A stretch of 35,474 nt of DNA from Pseudomonadota bacterium (GCA_963205245.1 CAUJIB010000031.1:1-35474), one strand, 5' to 3'. Shown: positions 1 to 9,154, numbered from the stretch's first letter. Made by a program: numbers and translations. The notes: a model not told the origin generated them from the letters alone.

Positions 1-300
1 ATGGCAGGTGCTATAGTGTTTATTCAGCTCTATAGTTTTCGTATTTTTCATACGCAATCACACTATAGGGATGGATGCAGGTGTCACGCCGACCTAGATG
101 CGGCTTTCCATGGAATGTCTCTGACCACAAAATGATTATAAGAACCAAATTAAATGCTCAGGAAGGGGGATTTTGAAAAAAAATGGTAAATAACCGTCAT
201 TGCGAACGTAGTGAAGCAATCCAGTTCTTTTATTGAGTTAGATTTTTACTGGATTGCCACGGAGTTTGCGCTCCTCCCAATGGTACTGATTATTTGTCTT
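1..300. other. Gene-free segment with nested inverted repeat and a dispersed palindromic repeat
   Basis: This is the region downstream of hom. Bases 11-18 (CTATAGTG) are complementary to 61-68 (CACTATAG). Between them lies a small perfect hairpin, CGTAT (40-44) with ATACG (50-54). An open frame from base 1 to a TGA at 133-135 would give 44 residues, but it resembles nothing I recognise and has no visible upstream signal because the window starts there. It may be the tail of a gene or chance. Bases 195-285 hold a palindromic repeat listed separately. Confidence 0.4.
195..285. repeat. Dispersed palindromic repeat, copy A (degenerate)
   Basis: It begins CGTCATTGCGA and continues with GAAGCAATCCAG. 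It then has a second half starting CTGGATTGCCACG and ending CTCCTCCCAATGG. The same arrangement occurs, better preserved, at 7303-7385 inside mtaB. Each half can fold on its own through ATTGC/GCAAT-type pairing, and the ends are roughly complementary. The layout resembles palindromic elements described in Rickettsia and other bacteria. Family membership is inference. Confidence 0.6.
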
Positions 301-1593
301 CTACAGATTTTCAATCCGAATCATATAAGGATGGTCGCGCATGAAGTCCAGCTCTGCTACTTCATTAATTGCCGCGAGCATTCTTGATTCCTCGGTTTCA
401 TGGGTAGTAAGTACCAGCTGCACAGTTTCATTAGGTGCGTGGGAATGCTGTAAGAATGAACGAAGTGAGATGCTATGTTTTTTGAAAATATTTGTTACTT
501 CTGCCAATACCCCTGATTTATCTATTACGCTAAGGCGCAGATAGTAGGAACAACGCAGGCTATTAATTCCTACAAAATTTTCGTGTGGTAGCGAAGCAAT
601 AGGCAGGGTAAAAGGTTTGTATTTTACGTTGCGGGCAATATCCATAATATCAGCAACAACAGAAGAACCTGTAGGATTTGCACCTGCACCGCGTCCTTCC
701 AAGAATACCCTTCCAACAAAATCACCTTCGACCAGTACTGCGTTATATACGCCTTGTACTGTTCCAAGCATGGAATTTTTCCCTACCATGCAAGGATGAA
801 CGCGCTGTTGGATTCCAGTTGCGGTTTGTACCGCGATGCCAAGTAATTTAATGGTATAGCCCAGCTCGTCGGCAAATTTCATATCACGCAGGGAAATGCG
901 CCTAATTCCCTCAATATAAACGTTATCAATTGAAGGGGCGCAACCATACGCAAGACTGGTTAGAATAGAAATTTTATGTGCTGTATCAATCCCGTCTACA
1001 TCAAAGCTTGGTTCAGATTCAGCGTAGCCCAGTGCTTGCGCTTCTTTTAATACTTCCTCAAAACTACGGCTGGTTTCCCACATATTGGTGAGTATATAAT
1101 TACAGGTGCCGTTTAGTATTCCTATAACTCGGGAAAAGCGATTGGCGGCCAAACCGTCACGCAAAGTTTTAATGATAGGGATGCCACCAGCAACGGCGGC
1201 TTCAAATGCCAGCACCGCGCCGGTTTTTTCTGCAAGCTCAGCCAGAGCAACGCCGTGATGGGCAATCAGGGCTTTATTTGCGGTGACCACGGATTTGCCA
1301 TTTGCCAGAGCTTTTTCTACAAGTGTGCGGGCAATACCATCAGTGCCACCGATTGATTCTACTATAATATCAATGTCAGGATCATCAGCGAGTGATGCCG
1401 TATCATCCACCCAGTGCAATCCGCTTAAATCAATATCGCGCTTTTTGTTTTTATTGGAGGCTGATACTGCCACGATTTGCAGAGGGCGACCACAACGTAT
1501 TTCAAGTAACTTTGCTTGATTGCGTAAAATAGTGAGCGCGCCACCACCAACAGTGCCGAGTCCGGCGATAGCGATACGAAGGGGGGAGCTCAT
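301..1593 (-). CDS. hom: Homoserine dehydrogenase
   Basis: It reduces aspartate semialdehyde to homoserine with NAD(P)H, the branch point to threonine and methionine, in the cytoplasm. The 430-residue length is normal for the two-domain-plus-ACT form. The nucleotide-binding GLGTVGGG is at residues 11-18. The catalytic core includes TANKAL (about 104-109), AAVAGGIPIIK (about 133-143) and the GTCNYIL and FDVDGIDTAHK motifs. The C-terminal ~80 residues (from about LRLSVIDKSGVLAEV) form an ACT domain, which in this family usually mediates threonine feedback inhibition. The ATG overlaps the alaC stop by 4 bases (ATGA), so the two are probably translationally coupled. The alaC-hom order is common in Alphaproteobacteria. 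No clear terminator was seen downstream. Confidence 0.96.
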   Translation of the reverse strand: MSSPLRIAIAGLGTVGGGALTILRNQAKLLEIRCGRPLQIVAVSASNKNKKRDIDLSGLHWVDDTASLADDPDIDIIVESIGGTDGIARTLVEKALANGKSVVTANKALIAHHGVALAELAEKTGAVLAFEAAVAGGIPIIKTLRDGLAANRFSRVIGILNGTCNYILTNMWETSRSFEEVLKEAQALGYAESEPSFDVDGIDTAHKISILTSLAYGCAPSIDNVYIEGIRRISLRDMKFADELGYTIKLLGIAVQTATGIQQRVHPCMVGKNSMLGTVQGVYNAVLVEGDFVGRVFLEGRGAGANPTGSSVVADIMDIARNVKYKPFTLPIASLPHENFVGINSLRCSYYLRLSVIDKSGVLAEVTNIFKKHSISLRSFLQHSHAPNETVQLVLTTHETEESRMLAAINEVAELDFMRDHPYMIRIENL

Positions 1594-2804
1594 CCCGCTT
1601 TTTCCAGTTTATGTATTTGTTTTTGTGGGTCGGAAGTCAGAAAATGCTTGATGTTGCGTACTGCCTGACGGATGCGGTATTTATTTTCCACCAGTGCAAT
1701 GCGCACATAACCTTCACCGCCATCACCAAAACCAATGCCTGGGGCAACGGCGACATCAGCATGTTGCAGCAGCAACTTAGAAAATTCAAGGCAGCCGATA
1801 TTTTTATAAGCATCAGGAAGGGCTGCCCATAAGAACATGGAGGCATCCGGTACGGTTACATTCCAGCCTGCGTCTTTTAGTCCATCGGCCAATATATCGC
1901 GGCGTTCCTTATACATTGCCCTAAGGTTAGTTACATAGTCCTGTGGGCCATTAAGGGCGGCAGCGGCGGCAACTTGTATGGGCAGGAAAGTACCATAGTC
2001 TAAATAAGATTTTATTTTAGTCAGGGCGGAGATAAGGGTTTTATTGCCGGCAGCAAAGCCAATGCGCCAACCAGCCATAGAATATGTTTTACTAATGGTG
2101 GTGAACTCAACCGCAATATCCTTAGCGCCTTTGACTTGCAGAATAGAAGGCGGTGGGTTGCCATTATAATATAATTCGCAATAAGCAAGGTCAGACAGTA
2201 CATAAATTTGATAATGGCGGCAAATATCAATTACGCGCTCATAGAATTCCAGACTTGCACTTTGTGCGGTTGGATTGCATGGATAATTTACTACCAATGC
2301 AACTGGTTTACGTTTGCCGTCTTCAAGCACTGCCTTCAGTGCAGCACAAAAATCTTCCCCTGTGCTGTTAGGAATAGAAACTACTTCTGCTCCAGCTATA
2401 ACAAAACCCCATACATGGATAGGATAACTGGGGTTTGGTACGATAAACCTGTCATCCGGCCCTGTTATTGCCTGTGCGAGATTAGCAAGACCTTCTTTAG
2501 AGCCGATTGTAACAACAATTTCACTTTCAGGGTCAAGCTCTACGCCAAAACGTCTGGAATAATAGCCCGCCTGTGCTTTGCGTAGGCCTTGGATGCCGCG
2601 CGATAGCGAGTAACGGTGTACTTTGGGGTCTTTCAGTGTTTCCCGCAGTTTTTCAATTACATGCTGAGGGGGCTGGGAATCAGGATTACCCATCCCAAAA
2701 TCAATAATATCTCGCCCTACAGCCCTAGCTGCGGCTTTCATTTTATTTACTTCAGCAAAAACATAAGGAGGTAATCGTGAGATACGATAAAAATCTTCTT
2801 GCAT
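1590..2804 (-). CDS. alaC: AlaC-like pyridoxal-phosphate aminotransferase
   Basis: A fold-type I aminotransferase of 404 residues. The N-terminal stretch (RISRLPPYVFAEVNKMK) and the SRGIQGLRKA segment closely match what I know of E. coli AlaC, a glutamate-pyruvate aminotransferase. The PLP Schiff-base lysine is K239 in SKTYSMAGWR, the cofactor-binding Asp is in SDLAYCELYY (about D205), and NYPCNPTA is the PLP-ring contact region. Such proteins are often labelled LL-diaminopimelate or aspartate aminotransferase. Coupling to hom is compatible with an amino-group transfer step in the aspartate/alanine network, but the substrate cannot be fixed from sequence. It starts 13 bases after the lipoprotein gene ends, so it probably shares that transcript. 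Confidence 0.9.
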   Translation of the reverse strand: MQEDFYRISRLPPYVFAEVNKMKAAARAVGRDIIDFGMGNPDSQPPQHVIEKLRETLKDPKVHRYSLSRGIQGLRKAQAGYYSRRFGVELDPESEIVVTIGSKEGLANLAQAITGPDDRFIVPNPSYPIHVWGFVIAGAEVVSIPNSTGEDFCAALKAVLEDGKRKPVALVVNYPCNPTAQSASLEFYERVIDICRHYQIYVLSDLAYCELYYNGNPPPSILQVKGAKDIAVEFTTISKTYSMAGWRIGFAAGNKTLISALTKIKSYLDYGTFLPIQVAAAAALNGPQDYVTNLRAMYKERRDILADGLKDAGWNVTVPDASMFLWAALPDAYKNIGCLEFSKLLLQHADVAVAPGIGFGDGGEGYVRIALVENKYRIRQAVRNIKHFLTSDPQKQIHKLEKAG

Positions 2805-2817
2805 ATAAAACTATTGC

Positions 2818-4389
2818 CTAACGATTAGAGTTACTTTGTTGCCTTAGACTTTCATAACGCGATGGGCGCATTGTCTTGATAATATCAGGAGATGGCAGGG
2901 CAGAAGTGTCTCCAATAACCTTAGAGGCGGGCTGGAAATTTGAATATGGATCAGATTTATTGTCGCTATCTGCGCTTGTTGATATTTTATCATCAGATTC
3001 TTTTACCGGTGTTACAACATCATTCTTAAAATTGTTCTCCGTTATTGTTTCACTTATTATTGGCTTAGGGGCAAACTCAATGACATTAGTTTCCTTTATT
3101 GTTTCTTCTTTTTTTGGTTCAGGCTTTGCATCAGATTGTACAGTTGAATCTGAATCTAGGGATTTCATAATGCGGTCAAAATAAGAGGATTTTTGTTCAT
3201 CGGCAGGAATTTGTTCCGGAGTTGGTTTTTCAGGAAAAGGGGTTGAATAAACAACGGTTGTTGGCTCGGAAGAAGGTTTATTTTCCATTGTGCTTGAGTT
3301 CTGGAAAAAAGCCGGTTTTTCCTCAGTGATTGACGTTGTAGTCTTTCCTAAATTTGTTTCAGGAAGTGGCTCTTCACTTTTTGGTTCTGGTAAAGACATG
3401 ATTTTCTGTGTGAGGTCAGGTTGTTTTAGGTCTGTTTTCTTTTCTTCAACCACGATCGGTGCAATTGAGGGAGGTGTTAAAGAATTAACAGATTTTTCTG
3501 GAGTCATTCCTGATACTTCACGCTCTAATGATTCCTTTTCCTGAGTTGCAATCGTACGTTCAAGTTTCAGGTCATCAAAATTTTGTTGTTTTTCATTTTT
3601 TATAACATCAAATTCTGTAGGTTTTGGTGGCACAGAAGATATTTCCGGACGTTCGCTGGTTGCTGGCATGTTATTAAAATCAGAAGTTGCATTATCCAGT
3701 TTTTTTTCATCAGAAAAATATGAACCGATTCTATCAAAAAAATTCTCTTTTTGAGGTTCAACAGAAGATCTTTTTTCAGGTTCTGACTCCTTATATAGTT
3801 CAGATTCCTTTGCAGAATTATTTGCCGGTGCTGTAATAAGAGGAGCTACAGCAGTACCTTCAGGAGAATAGGGGTTTCCTGCTAATGGCTTGCGAAAAAC
3901 CGGCTCATTATTGGATGCAGGTAAAGGTTCTTTTGGTGTGACCGGTTTGCTTGAACTAAAATCAATTCCAGTTAAATCAGTAAAAAAATTACTGTTTTTA
4001 TTTGTTGTGGAATCAGTTTTATCGCTGCTGATTTCATTGCCGTTTGCATCGTATTTATCAAAAGGGTTATCATCAGATGGTGGGGATGCCGGCTGCTGCA
4101 TTCTTACCGGTTCTGGCTGCCTGATATTATTAGTATCAACCGCTTCTACACGGGCTGCGTTCTCAGTATTTTGCGGTTGTTCTATTTTTGAAGGCATTGC
4201 CCGATGTGGATTAAGAGTTGGAATCCTACGGCTTCCAGATACTACCTGCTGGGCACGTGTTCCTGTAAAATTTTCCCAATTTTCTGATACCGCGCTACAG
4301 CCAGTTAGCAATAATGCTGCGATCCCGCCCACATATAAACTGGTGCGTGTTGTAAGATGGTTTTTATCAGAAAACTGCTTATTTTTCAT
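2818..4389 (-). CDS. Large low-complexity lipoprotein, unknown function
   Basis: I do not recognise this 523-residue protein. The N-terminus has a basic region, a hydrophobic stretch (SLYVGGIAALLL) and a lipobox LLTGC with Cys at residue 31, so it should be processed by signal peptidase II and lipid-anchored. The mature part is rich in Pro, Ser, Glu, Lys and Asn, has no obvious folded domain and repeats short motifs such as FFDRIGSYFSD / YFDRIMKSLDSD and SNFFTDLTGIDF. These could be short linear binding motifs spaced by disordered linkers. The extreme C-terminus (MRPSRYESLRQQ) is more ordered in composition. Ser follows the lipid Cys, which favours outer-membrane sorting by the Lol rule. It lies upstream of alaC-hom on the same strand. 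Confidence 0.8.
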   Translation of the reverse strand: MKNKQFSDKNHLTTRTSLYVGGIAALLLTGCSAVSENWENFTGTRAQQVVSGSRRIPTLNPHRAMPSKIEQPQNTENAARVEAVDTNNIRQPEPVRMQQPASPPSDDNPFDKYDANGNEISSDKTDSTTNKNSNFFTDLTGIDFSSSKPVTPKEPLPASNNEPVFRKPLAGNPYSPEGTAVAPLITAPANNSAKESELYKESEPEKRSSVEPQKENFFDRIGSYFSDEKKLDNATSDFNNMPATSERPEISSVPPKPTEFDVIKNEKQQNFDDLKLERTIATQEKESLEREVSGMTPEKSVNSLTPPSIAPIVVEEKKTDLKQPDLTQKIMSLPEPKSEEPLPETNLGKTTTSITEEKPAFFQNSSTMENKPSSEPTTVVYSTPFPEKPTPEQIPADEQKSSYFDRIMKSLDSDSTVQSDAKPEPKKEETIKETNVIEFAPKPIISETITENNFKNDVVTPVKESDDKISTSADSDNKSDPYSNFQPASKVIGDTSALPSPDIIKTMRPSRYESLRQQSNSNR

Positions 4390-4556
4390 TGCGCTGCCCT
4401 AATCACATACTTAATGTTTCAGAAATTTTAATTTATAAGATATATAATAGCTGGAATGGTTATGCAATTATCATTTGCAATTCTTGTTTATAATTATCAT
4501 ATTATGTATTATAGCTTAGAGAAGCTTCTAGAAAATATATATAAATTTAAGACAAG

Positions 4557-6362
4557 ATGTCCCAAATGCAAAAAGAAAATAATTCTGATGTCCCTCCGCA
4601 TACCCCGAATGAACTTGCTGAAAACATGGCAAAGGTTGCGGAAAAATGCCAATTAATCATGCAGGAGTTTTTGGCGCGACAGGCGCAGGATATAACTAAT
4701 ACACCGTTAGATCCCCTTAATATAGGTAGTGCTTTTACAGAATTATTATCACGGATGATCAATGATCCGTTCGGGATCGTAGAAAAACAGTTTAACTTAT
4801 GGCAAGATTATATGTTCTTGTGGCAAAGGACTGCCCAGCGTTTTATGGGTGAAGAACAAGAGCCGGTAATAAGTCCCGATAAGCGGGATAGACGCTTTAA
4901 GGATGAGGCATGGGAACAAAGCGCAGTTTTTGATTTTCTTAAACAGTCATATCTATTATCGGCGCGCTATATCCAGAATTCTGTAAATTCTGTGGAAGGG
5001 CTGGAGCCGCATGATGCGCGGAAGCTGGATTTCTATACCCGCCAGTTTGTGGATGCAATGTGCCCAAGCAATTTTTTAATAACTAATCCCGAAGTGCTTA
5101 AAGCTACTATTAATAGTAATGGTGAAAATCTTGTTAAGGGATTGGAAAATTTATTGGAAGATATTGAGCGCGGCAATGGTAGTTTGCGTATCAATATGAC
5201 TGATGATTCCGCTTTCTCCCTAGGAAAAAATCTTGCCCTTACTAAAGGGAAGGTGATTTTCAGGAATGATTTAATAGAGCTTATCCAGTATGAACCGGTT
5301 ACTAAAGATGTTTATAAAACCCCTGTTCTGGTAATGCCGGCATGGATAAATAAATATTATATTCTGGATTTGCAGCCTGAAAATTCCTATGTAAAATGGG
5401 CGGTGGAGCAGGGGCATACGGTGTTTGTAATTTCTTGGGTGAATCCAGATGAGAAATTAAGCCAGAAAACTTTTGATGATTATATGTTGGAAGGACCTCT
5501 TGCTGCAATGGATGCTATTGAACAGGCAACAGGTGAGAAGCAAGTCAGTATCATAGGCTATTGTTTGGGTGGTACATTGCTTTCAATTACATTGGCATGG
5601 CTGTATACCAAGAAGCAAGAGCATCGCGTTAAATCTGCGACCTACCTTACTACTATGATAGATTTTTCAGAGGCTGGTGAGCTTTCGGTGTTTATTGATG
5701 AAGAGCAGCTAAAACTCTTAGAAAATAAAATGTCGCAGCAAGGTTATCTGGAAGGTAGTGAAATGGCGATGACCTTTAATATGCTGCGGGCGAATGATTT
5801 AATCTGGTCGTTTGTGGTGAATAACTATTTGCTTGGTAAAGACCCGTTCCCGTTTGATTTGCTCTATTGGAATTCAGATTCTACCCGCATGCCTGCCAAT
5901 ATGCACAGTTTTTATCTGCGGAATATGTATCAGAAAAACCAACTAGTTAAACCTAATGCCCTGACTATTGGTGGTGTAGCGATTGATTTACGCAAGATTG
6001 CAACACCAGCTTATATGCTTTCAACTAGGGAAGACCATATCGCGCCATGGAAATCGACTTATGCTGCCACCCAGATCTTTAATGGTGATATTCGTTTTGT
6101 GTTAGCTGCTTCTGGTCACATTGCGGGGGTTATTAATCCGCCAACTAAACAAAAATATTGCTATTGGATAAATGAAAAATTGCCAAAATCCGCGGATGAA
6201 TGGTTAAAAGAAGCGAAAGAATATGCTGGATCATGGTGGTCGGACTGGAATAATTGGCAGAAGCAATTTGCCGGTGAGAAAGTTCCTGCCCGTTCTATTG
6301 GTAGCGGTAAATTAAAGCCTTTGGAAGATGCACCGGGGAGTTATGCTAAGGTTAAAGTATAG
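4557..6362 (+). CDS. phaC: Class I poly(3-hydroxyalkanoate) synthase
   Basis: It polymerises (R)-3-hydroxyacyl-CoA (usually 3-hydroxybutyryl-CoA) into storage polyester at the granule surface. The 601-residue length fits class I synthases. The lipase-like box GYCLGG supplies the nucleophile C336. D493 (in TREDHIAPW) and H521 (in ASGHIAG) complete the triad. The N-terminal PhaC domain includes DPFGIVEKQFNLWQDY and the conserved PSNFLITNPEV at about 170-180. The start is the first ATG of the frame, with only a weak upstream purine run (AAGACAAG). No phaA/phaB or phasin gene lies beside it, so precursor genes must be elsewhere. It converges on mtaB, leaving 9 bases between stops. Confidence 0.96.
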   Translation: MSQMQKENNSDVPPHTPNELAENMAKVAEKCQLIMQEFLARQAQDITNTPLDPLNIGSAFTELLSRMINDPFGIVEKQFNLWQDYMFLWQRTAQRFMGEEQEPVISPDKRDRRFKDEAWEQSAVFDFLKQSYLLSARYIQNSVNSVEGLEPHDARKLDFYTRQFVDAMCPSNFLITNPEVLKATINSNGENLVKGLENLLEDIERGNGSLRINMTDDSAFSLGKNLALTKGKVIFRNDLIELIQYEPVTKDVYKTPVLVMPAWINKYYILDLQPENSYVKWAVEQGHTVFVISWVNPDEKLSQKTFDDYMLEGPLAAMDAIEQATGEKQVSIIGYCLGGTLLSITLAWLYTKKQEHRVKSATYLTTMIDFSEAGELSVFIDEEQLKLLENKMSQQGYLEGSEMAMTFNMLRANDLIWSFVVNNYLLGKDPFPFDLLYWNSDSTRMPANMHSFYLRNMYQKNQLVKPNALTIGGVAIDLRKIATPAYMLSTREDHIAPWKSTYAATQIFNGDIRFVLAASGHIAGVINPPTKQKYCYWINEKLPKSADEWLKEAKEYAGSWWSDWNNWQKQFAGEKVPARSIGSGKLKPLEDAPGSYAKVKV

Positions 6363-6371
6363 TCTCTTAAA

Positions 6372-7703
6372 CTAGTTAAGCACTTCTCCATATAGGTTGC
6401 CGTTTTCATATCTGGTGATTCGGGCAGTTACAATTTTTCCTGCCTCACAAACTTTATCTAAATTTACTTCTGCGAAATGTAGGGTTTTGCCTAGTTTTTC
6501 TTTTTCAACCAAAATTTGGGTTGTTATACCAATTTGTGACTTCAAATATTTTTGCAGATTTTTTTCTCCGGATTCCCGCAGGGCAGCGGCACGCTGTTTA
6601 CGGATTTCTTTTGCTACTTGCGGCATTTTGGAGGCAGGGGTGCCGTTGCGGGCGGAGTAGGGGAAGACATGCAGATATATAAGCCCTGTTTCTTTTACTA
6701 AATTCAGGGTGTTTTCAAACATCTCGTCAGTTTCAGTAGGAAAACCGGCGATTATATCCGCGCCGAAAACAACATCGGGGCGTAATCCACGCAGCTTAGC
6801 ACAAAAATCAATTATATCCTGCCTATTATGACGGCGTTTCATTCGCTTTAACACCATATCATCGCCGGCCTGAAGGCTGATATGTATATGTGGCATCAGG
6901 CGCGGCTCTTTAGCAAATAAACGCAACAAATCGGCATCCACCTCCACTGCATCAATGGAAGAAAGGCGCAGGCGCGATAGCTCCGGTACTAAAGCCAGCA
7001 GGCGGCGGCACATTTGCCCAAGAGTGGGACTCCCCGGTAAATCCTTGCCATAATCGCTGATATCAACCCCAGTCAGTACAATCTCATTATAACCTGATTC
7101 TACTAAGCTGCGCACTTGCGTTACAATTTCACCCATAGGTACGGAGCGGCTATTGCCGCGTCCATAAGGGATGATGCAAAAGGTGCAGCGATGGTCGCAG
7201 CCATTTTGCACCTGTAAGAATGCCCGTGCTTTTCCCTCAAACGATGCCACTAAATGTGAAGCAGTTTCTTTTACTGACATGATGTCGTTGACGATTATTT
7301 TTTCGTCATTGCGAGCGAAGCGAAGCAATCCAGAACTTTCTCCATTCTGTATTGCCACGTCGGCTACGCCTCCTCGCAATGACGAATAAACATCTTTTTT
7401 CAATTTTTCTTCATTGCCGATGACGCTATCAACCTCACTCATATCAGCATATTGTTTGGGGTTGATCTGTGCACCGCAGCCAGTGACGATAATTTTTGCG
7501 TCAGGGTTTTCCTTGCGGGCTTTGCGGATAGATTGACGCACCTGTCGTTCTGCCTCGGCAGTAACCGCGCATGAGTTAAATATCAAGGTGTTCCCCAGCC
7601 CAGCTTCTTTAGCCTGTTGCTTGATTATTTCGCCTTCGTAAATATTAAGGCGGCAGCCGAAATTAATTACTTCTATTGATTTGTTAGCAGGATTATTTTT
7701 CAT
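6372..7703 (-). CDS. mtaB: tRNA t6A37 methylthiotransferase MtaB, with in-frame repeat insertion
   Basis: A radical SAM enzyme that adds a methylthio group to t6A37 of ANN-decoding tRNAs. With the ATG at 7703 as residue 1, the MTTase domain cluster cysteines are C17, C45 and C76. The radical SAM triad CDHRCTFC is C169, C173 and C176, and a C-terminal TRAM-like segment ends the protein. A TTG one codon upstream (7706) is the alternative start. Residues about 107-133 (SSLRGG to RFARNDE) are encoded by a palindromic repeat inserted in frame in the linker between the MTTase and radical SAM domains. That likely tolerates insertion, and all cluster ligands are intact. It overlaps the end of the GNAT gene by 11 bases in the dapF operon. 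Confidence 0.94.
   Translation of the reverse strand: MKNNPANKSIEVINFGCRLNIYEGEIIKQQAKEAGLGNTLIFNSCAVTAEAERQVRQSIRKARKENPDAKIIVTGCGAQINPKQYADMSEVDSVIGNEEKLKKDVYSSLRGGVADVAIQNGESSGLLRFARNDEKIIVNDIMSVKETASHLVASFEGKARAFLQVQNGCDHRCTFCIIPYGRGNSRSVPMGEIVTQVRSLVESGYNEIVLTGVDISDYGKDLPGSPTLGQMCRRLLALVPELSRLRLSSIDAVEVDADLLRLFAKEPRLMPHIHISLQAGDDMVLKRMKRRHNRQDIIDFCAKLRGLRPDVVFGADIIAGFPTETDEMFENTLNLVKETGLIYLHVFPYSARNGTPASKMPQVAKEIRKQRAAALRESGEKNLQKYLKSQIGITTQILVEKEKLGKTLHFAEVNLDKVCEAGKIVTARITRYENGNLYGEVLN
7303..7385. repeat. Palindromic repeat, copy B, inside mtaB
   Basis: The 13-base outer stem TCGTCATTGCGAG is exactly complementary to CTCGCAATGACGA at the other end, and there are internal ATTGC/GCAAT pairings. 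It matches the repeat at 195-285 in its GAAGCAATCCAG and ATTGCCACG segments. It stays open in the mtaB frame and adds about 27 residues. The architecture and protein-coding insertion recall Rickettsia palindromic elements. Confidence 0.85.
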
Positions 7704-8193
7704 CAAAAAGCAACCCCATGGTCAGTACATTTGCGTAAACGCCATCAGTTCTGCAAGCGTTACGTTTTTTACCTTCAACTTCAAAGCCAAATTTCTGGTA
7801 AAGTTTTATAGCGTTTACATTATCTTCGCGGACATCCAGTTCAACTCTGGTTAGCCCCATTTCCTTGCCTTTATCCAGCACGATCTGCATCAGTTTTGTG
7901 CCCAGACCAGTTCCGCGACATTCCTTGAGGACTCCCATACGTAACACGCCAGAATGGGCAAAAGCAGGGCGGTTGAATGAGGCTATATCACACCATCCCA
8001 CAATTTTATCACCAGCTATAGCAATATAATGCGGCATTTTATTTTTTAACTGTTCCAATATAAAAGAACGCACCTGTTCCATAGACGGTGTGTCCATTAA
8101 TGCCAGATATTTTCCTTCTTTGGCAACTGTGCCAACGGCATCTCGGAAAATTTCTATATGCTTTTCTTCAATAGGGATTATTTCGTAGTTCAT
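7693..8193 (-). CDS. GNAT-family N-acetyltransferase
   Basis: A 166-residue single GNAT domain. The acetyl-CoA pyrophosphate loop is CRGTGLGTKL (about residues 92-101), followed by helix and strand with VELDVREDNVNAIKLYQKFGFEVEG, a classic motif B. Substrate is unknown: the family includes protein, amino-acid and antibiotic acetylases. The start overlaps the dapF stop by 4 bases (ATGA) and its end overlaps mtaB, so translation of the three genes is probably coupled. GNAT genes between dapF and mtaB are not part of the usual dapF-mtaB pair, so this is an inserted operon member. Confidence 0.9.
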   Translation of the reverse strand: MNYEIIPIEEKHIEIFRDAVGTVAKEGKYLALMDTPSMEQVRSFILEQLKNKMPHYIAIAGDKIVGWCDIASFNRPAFAHSGVLRMGVLKECRGTGLGTKLMQIVLDKGKEMGLTRVELDVREDNVNAIKLYQKFGFEVEGKKRNACRTDGVYANVLTMGLLFDEK

Positions 8194-9020
8194 ATTTCTA
8201 TCGTTTCTTCAAATTCTTTTTCTATTTTCCCGCCCAATAAAATATGTCCGTTATGGTCTAGTTTTACGGATACATTTTCATTTGAGTTTTGGAAAAATAT
8301 AGTTGCCTGCGTCAGCGTATTATCTAGTTTGTTTGCTGCAACTAAAATTGCACAAGCCCCAGTGCCGCAGGCTTTAGTTAGTCCTGCGCCGCGCTCCCAG
8401 ATTTTGGCATCAATTTTTTCATTATGTTTTTTGGCAAAGCTTACATTTACACGTTTTGGGAATATTTCTGTAAAATTTTCAATTTGTGAGCCTATTTTGG
8501 TGACTTCCGCATCGTTTGGTATTTCATCCATGAAAAACACCACATGTGGATTGCCCATACTTACAAAAGCCGGATTTTCTAAACCGCTAAATCCTTCAAT
8601 TTTTTTTGTTGCTTCCTCTATAGGCATGGCAAGTGGAATATCCTGCCAGCCGAATTTTGGTTTGCCCATATCCACCAAGATATAATCATCCTGCTGTTGC
8701 ATGCCCTGTAAAATAGCTGCATTAGTTTTGATGGTTACAGGTAACCTGCCCATTTCTTTGTAGAGCACATCAGCGATGCAGCGCGTGGCATTGCCGCAGG
8801 CATCAACTTCGCCTCCGTCAGCGTTATATATACGCATGAACACATCAGCCGCATCTGACTTCTCTAATATAAGCAATTGGTCGCATCCACCTGTTATTTC
8901 GTTGTTGCGCGAGGAAAGCTTGTGGATTTGTTCTAGCGACAGCGAAACAGTGTTGTTCCGTGCATCAATAACCACAAAATCATTGCCTGCGCCGTTCATT
9001 TTTGTAAATTTTAATTTCAT
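8190..9020 (-). CDS. dapF: Diaminopimelate epimerase
   Basis: It interconverts LL- and meso-diaminopimelate using two active-site cysteines, the last step before peptidoglycan and lysine use of meso-DAP. The two-cysteine signature is complete: C75 in DACGNATR and C218 in KACGTGACA. The N-terminal KMNGAGNDFVVID motif (residues 7-19) is also typical. At 276 residues it has the family's usual length. It is the first gene of an overlapping dapF-GNAT-mtaB operon transcribed away from the small gene at 9155. The Shine-Dalgarno is weak. Confidence 0.97.
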   Translation of the reverse strand: MKLKFTKMNGAGNDFVVIDARNNTVSLSLEQIHKLSSRNNEITGGCDQLLILEKSDAADVFMRIYNADGGEVDACGNATRCIADVLYKEMGRLPVTIKTNAAILQGMQQQDDYILVDMGKPKFGWQDIPLAMPIEEATKKIEGFSGLENPAFVSMGNPHVVFFMDEIPNDAEVTKIGSQIENFTEIFPKRVNVSFAKKHNEKIDAKIWERGAGLTKACGTGACAILVAANKLDNTLTQATIFFQNSNENVSVKLDHNGHILLGGKIEKEFEETIEI

Positions 9021-9154
9021 ATAGATTCAAGTAAATCGTAGGTTAAGCGCCGATTATACTGCGATATAAACAAAAGGAAATCTTATTTTATAGTTGTATT
9101 TGCTGATTTTTCATATAGTTTAGTTATCAATAATTAATAATTATAAAAGTGAGA

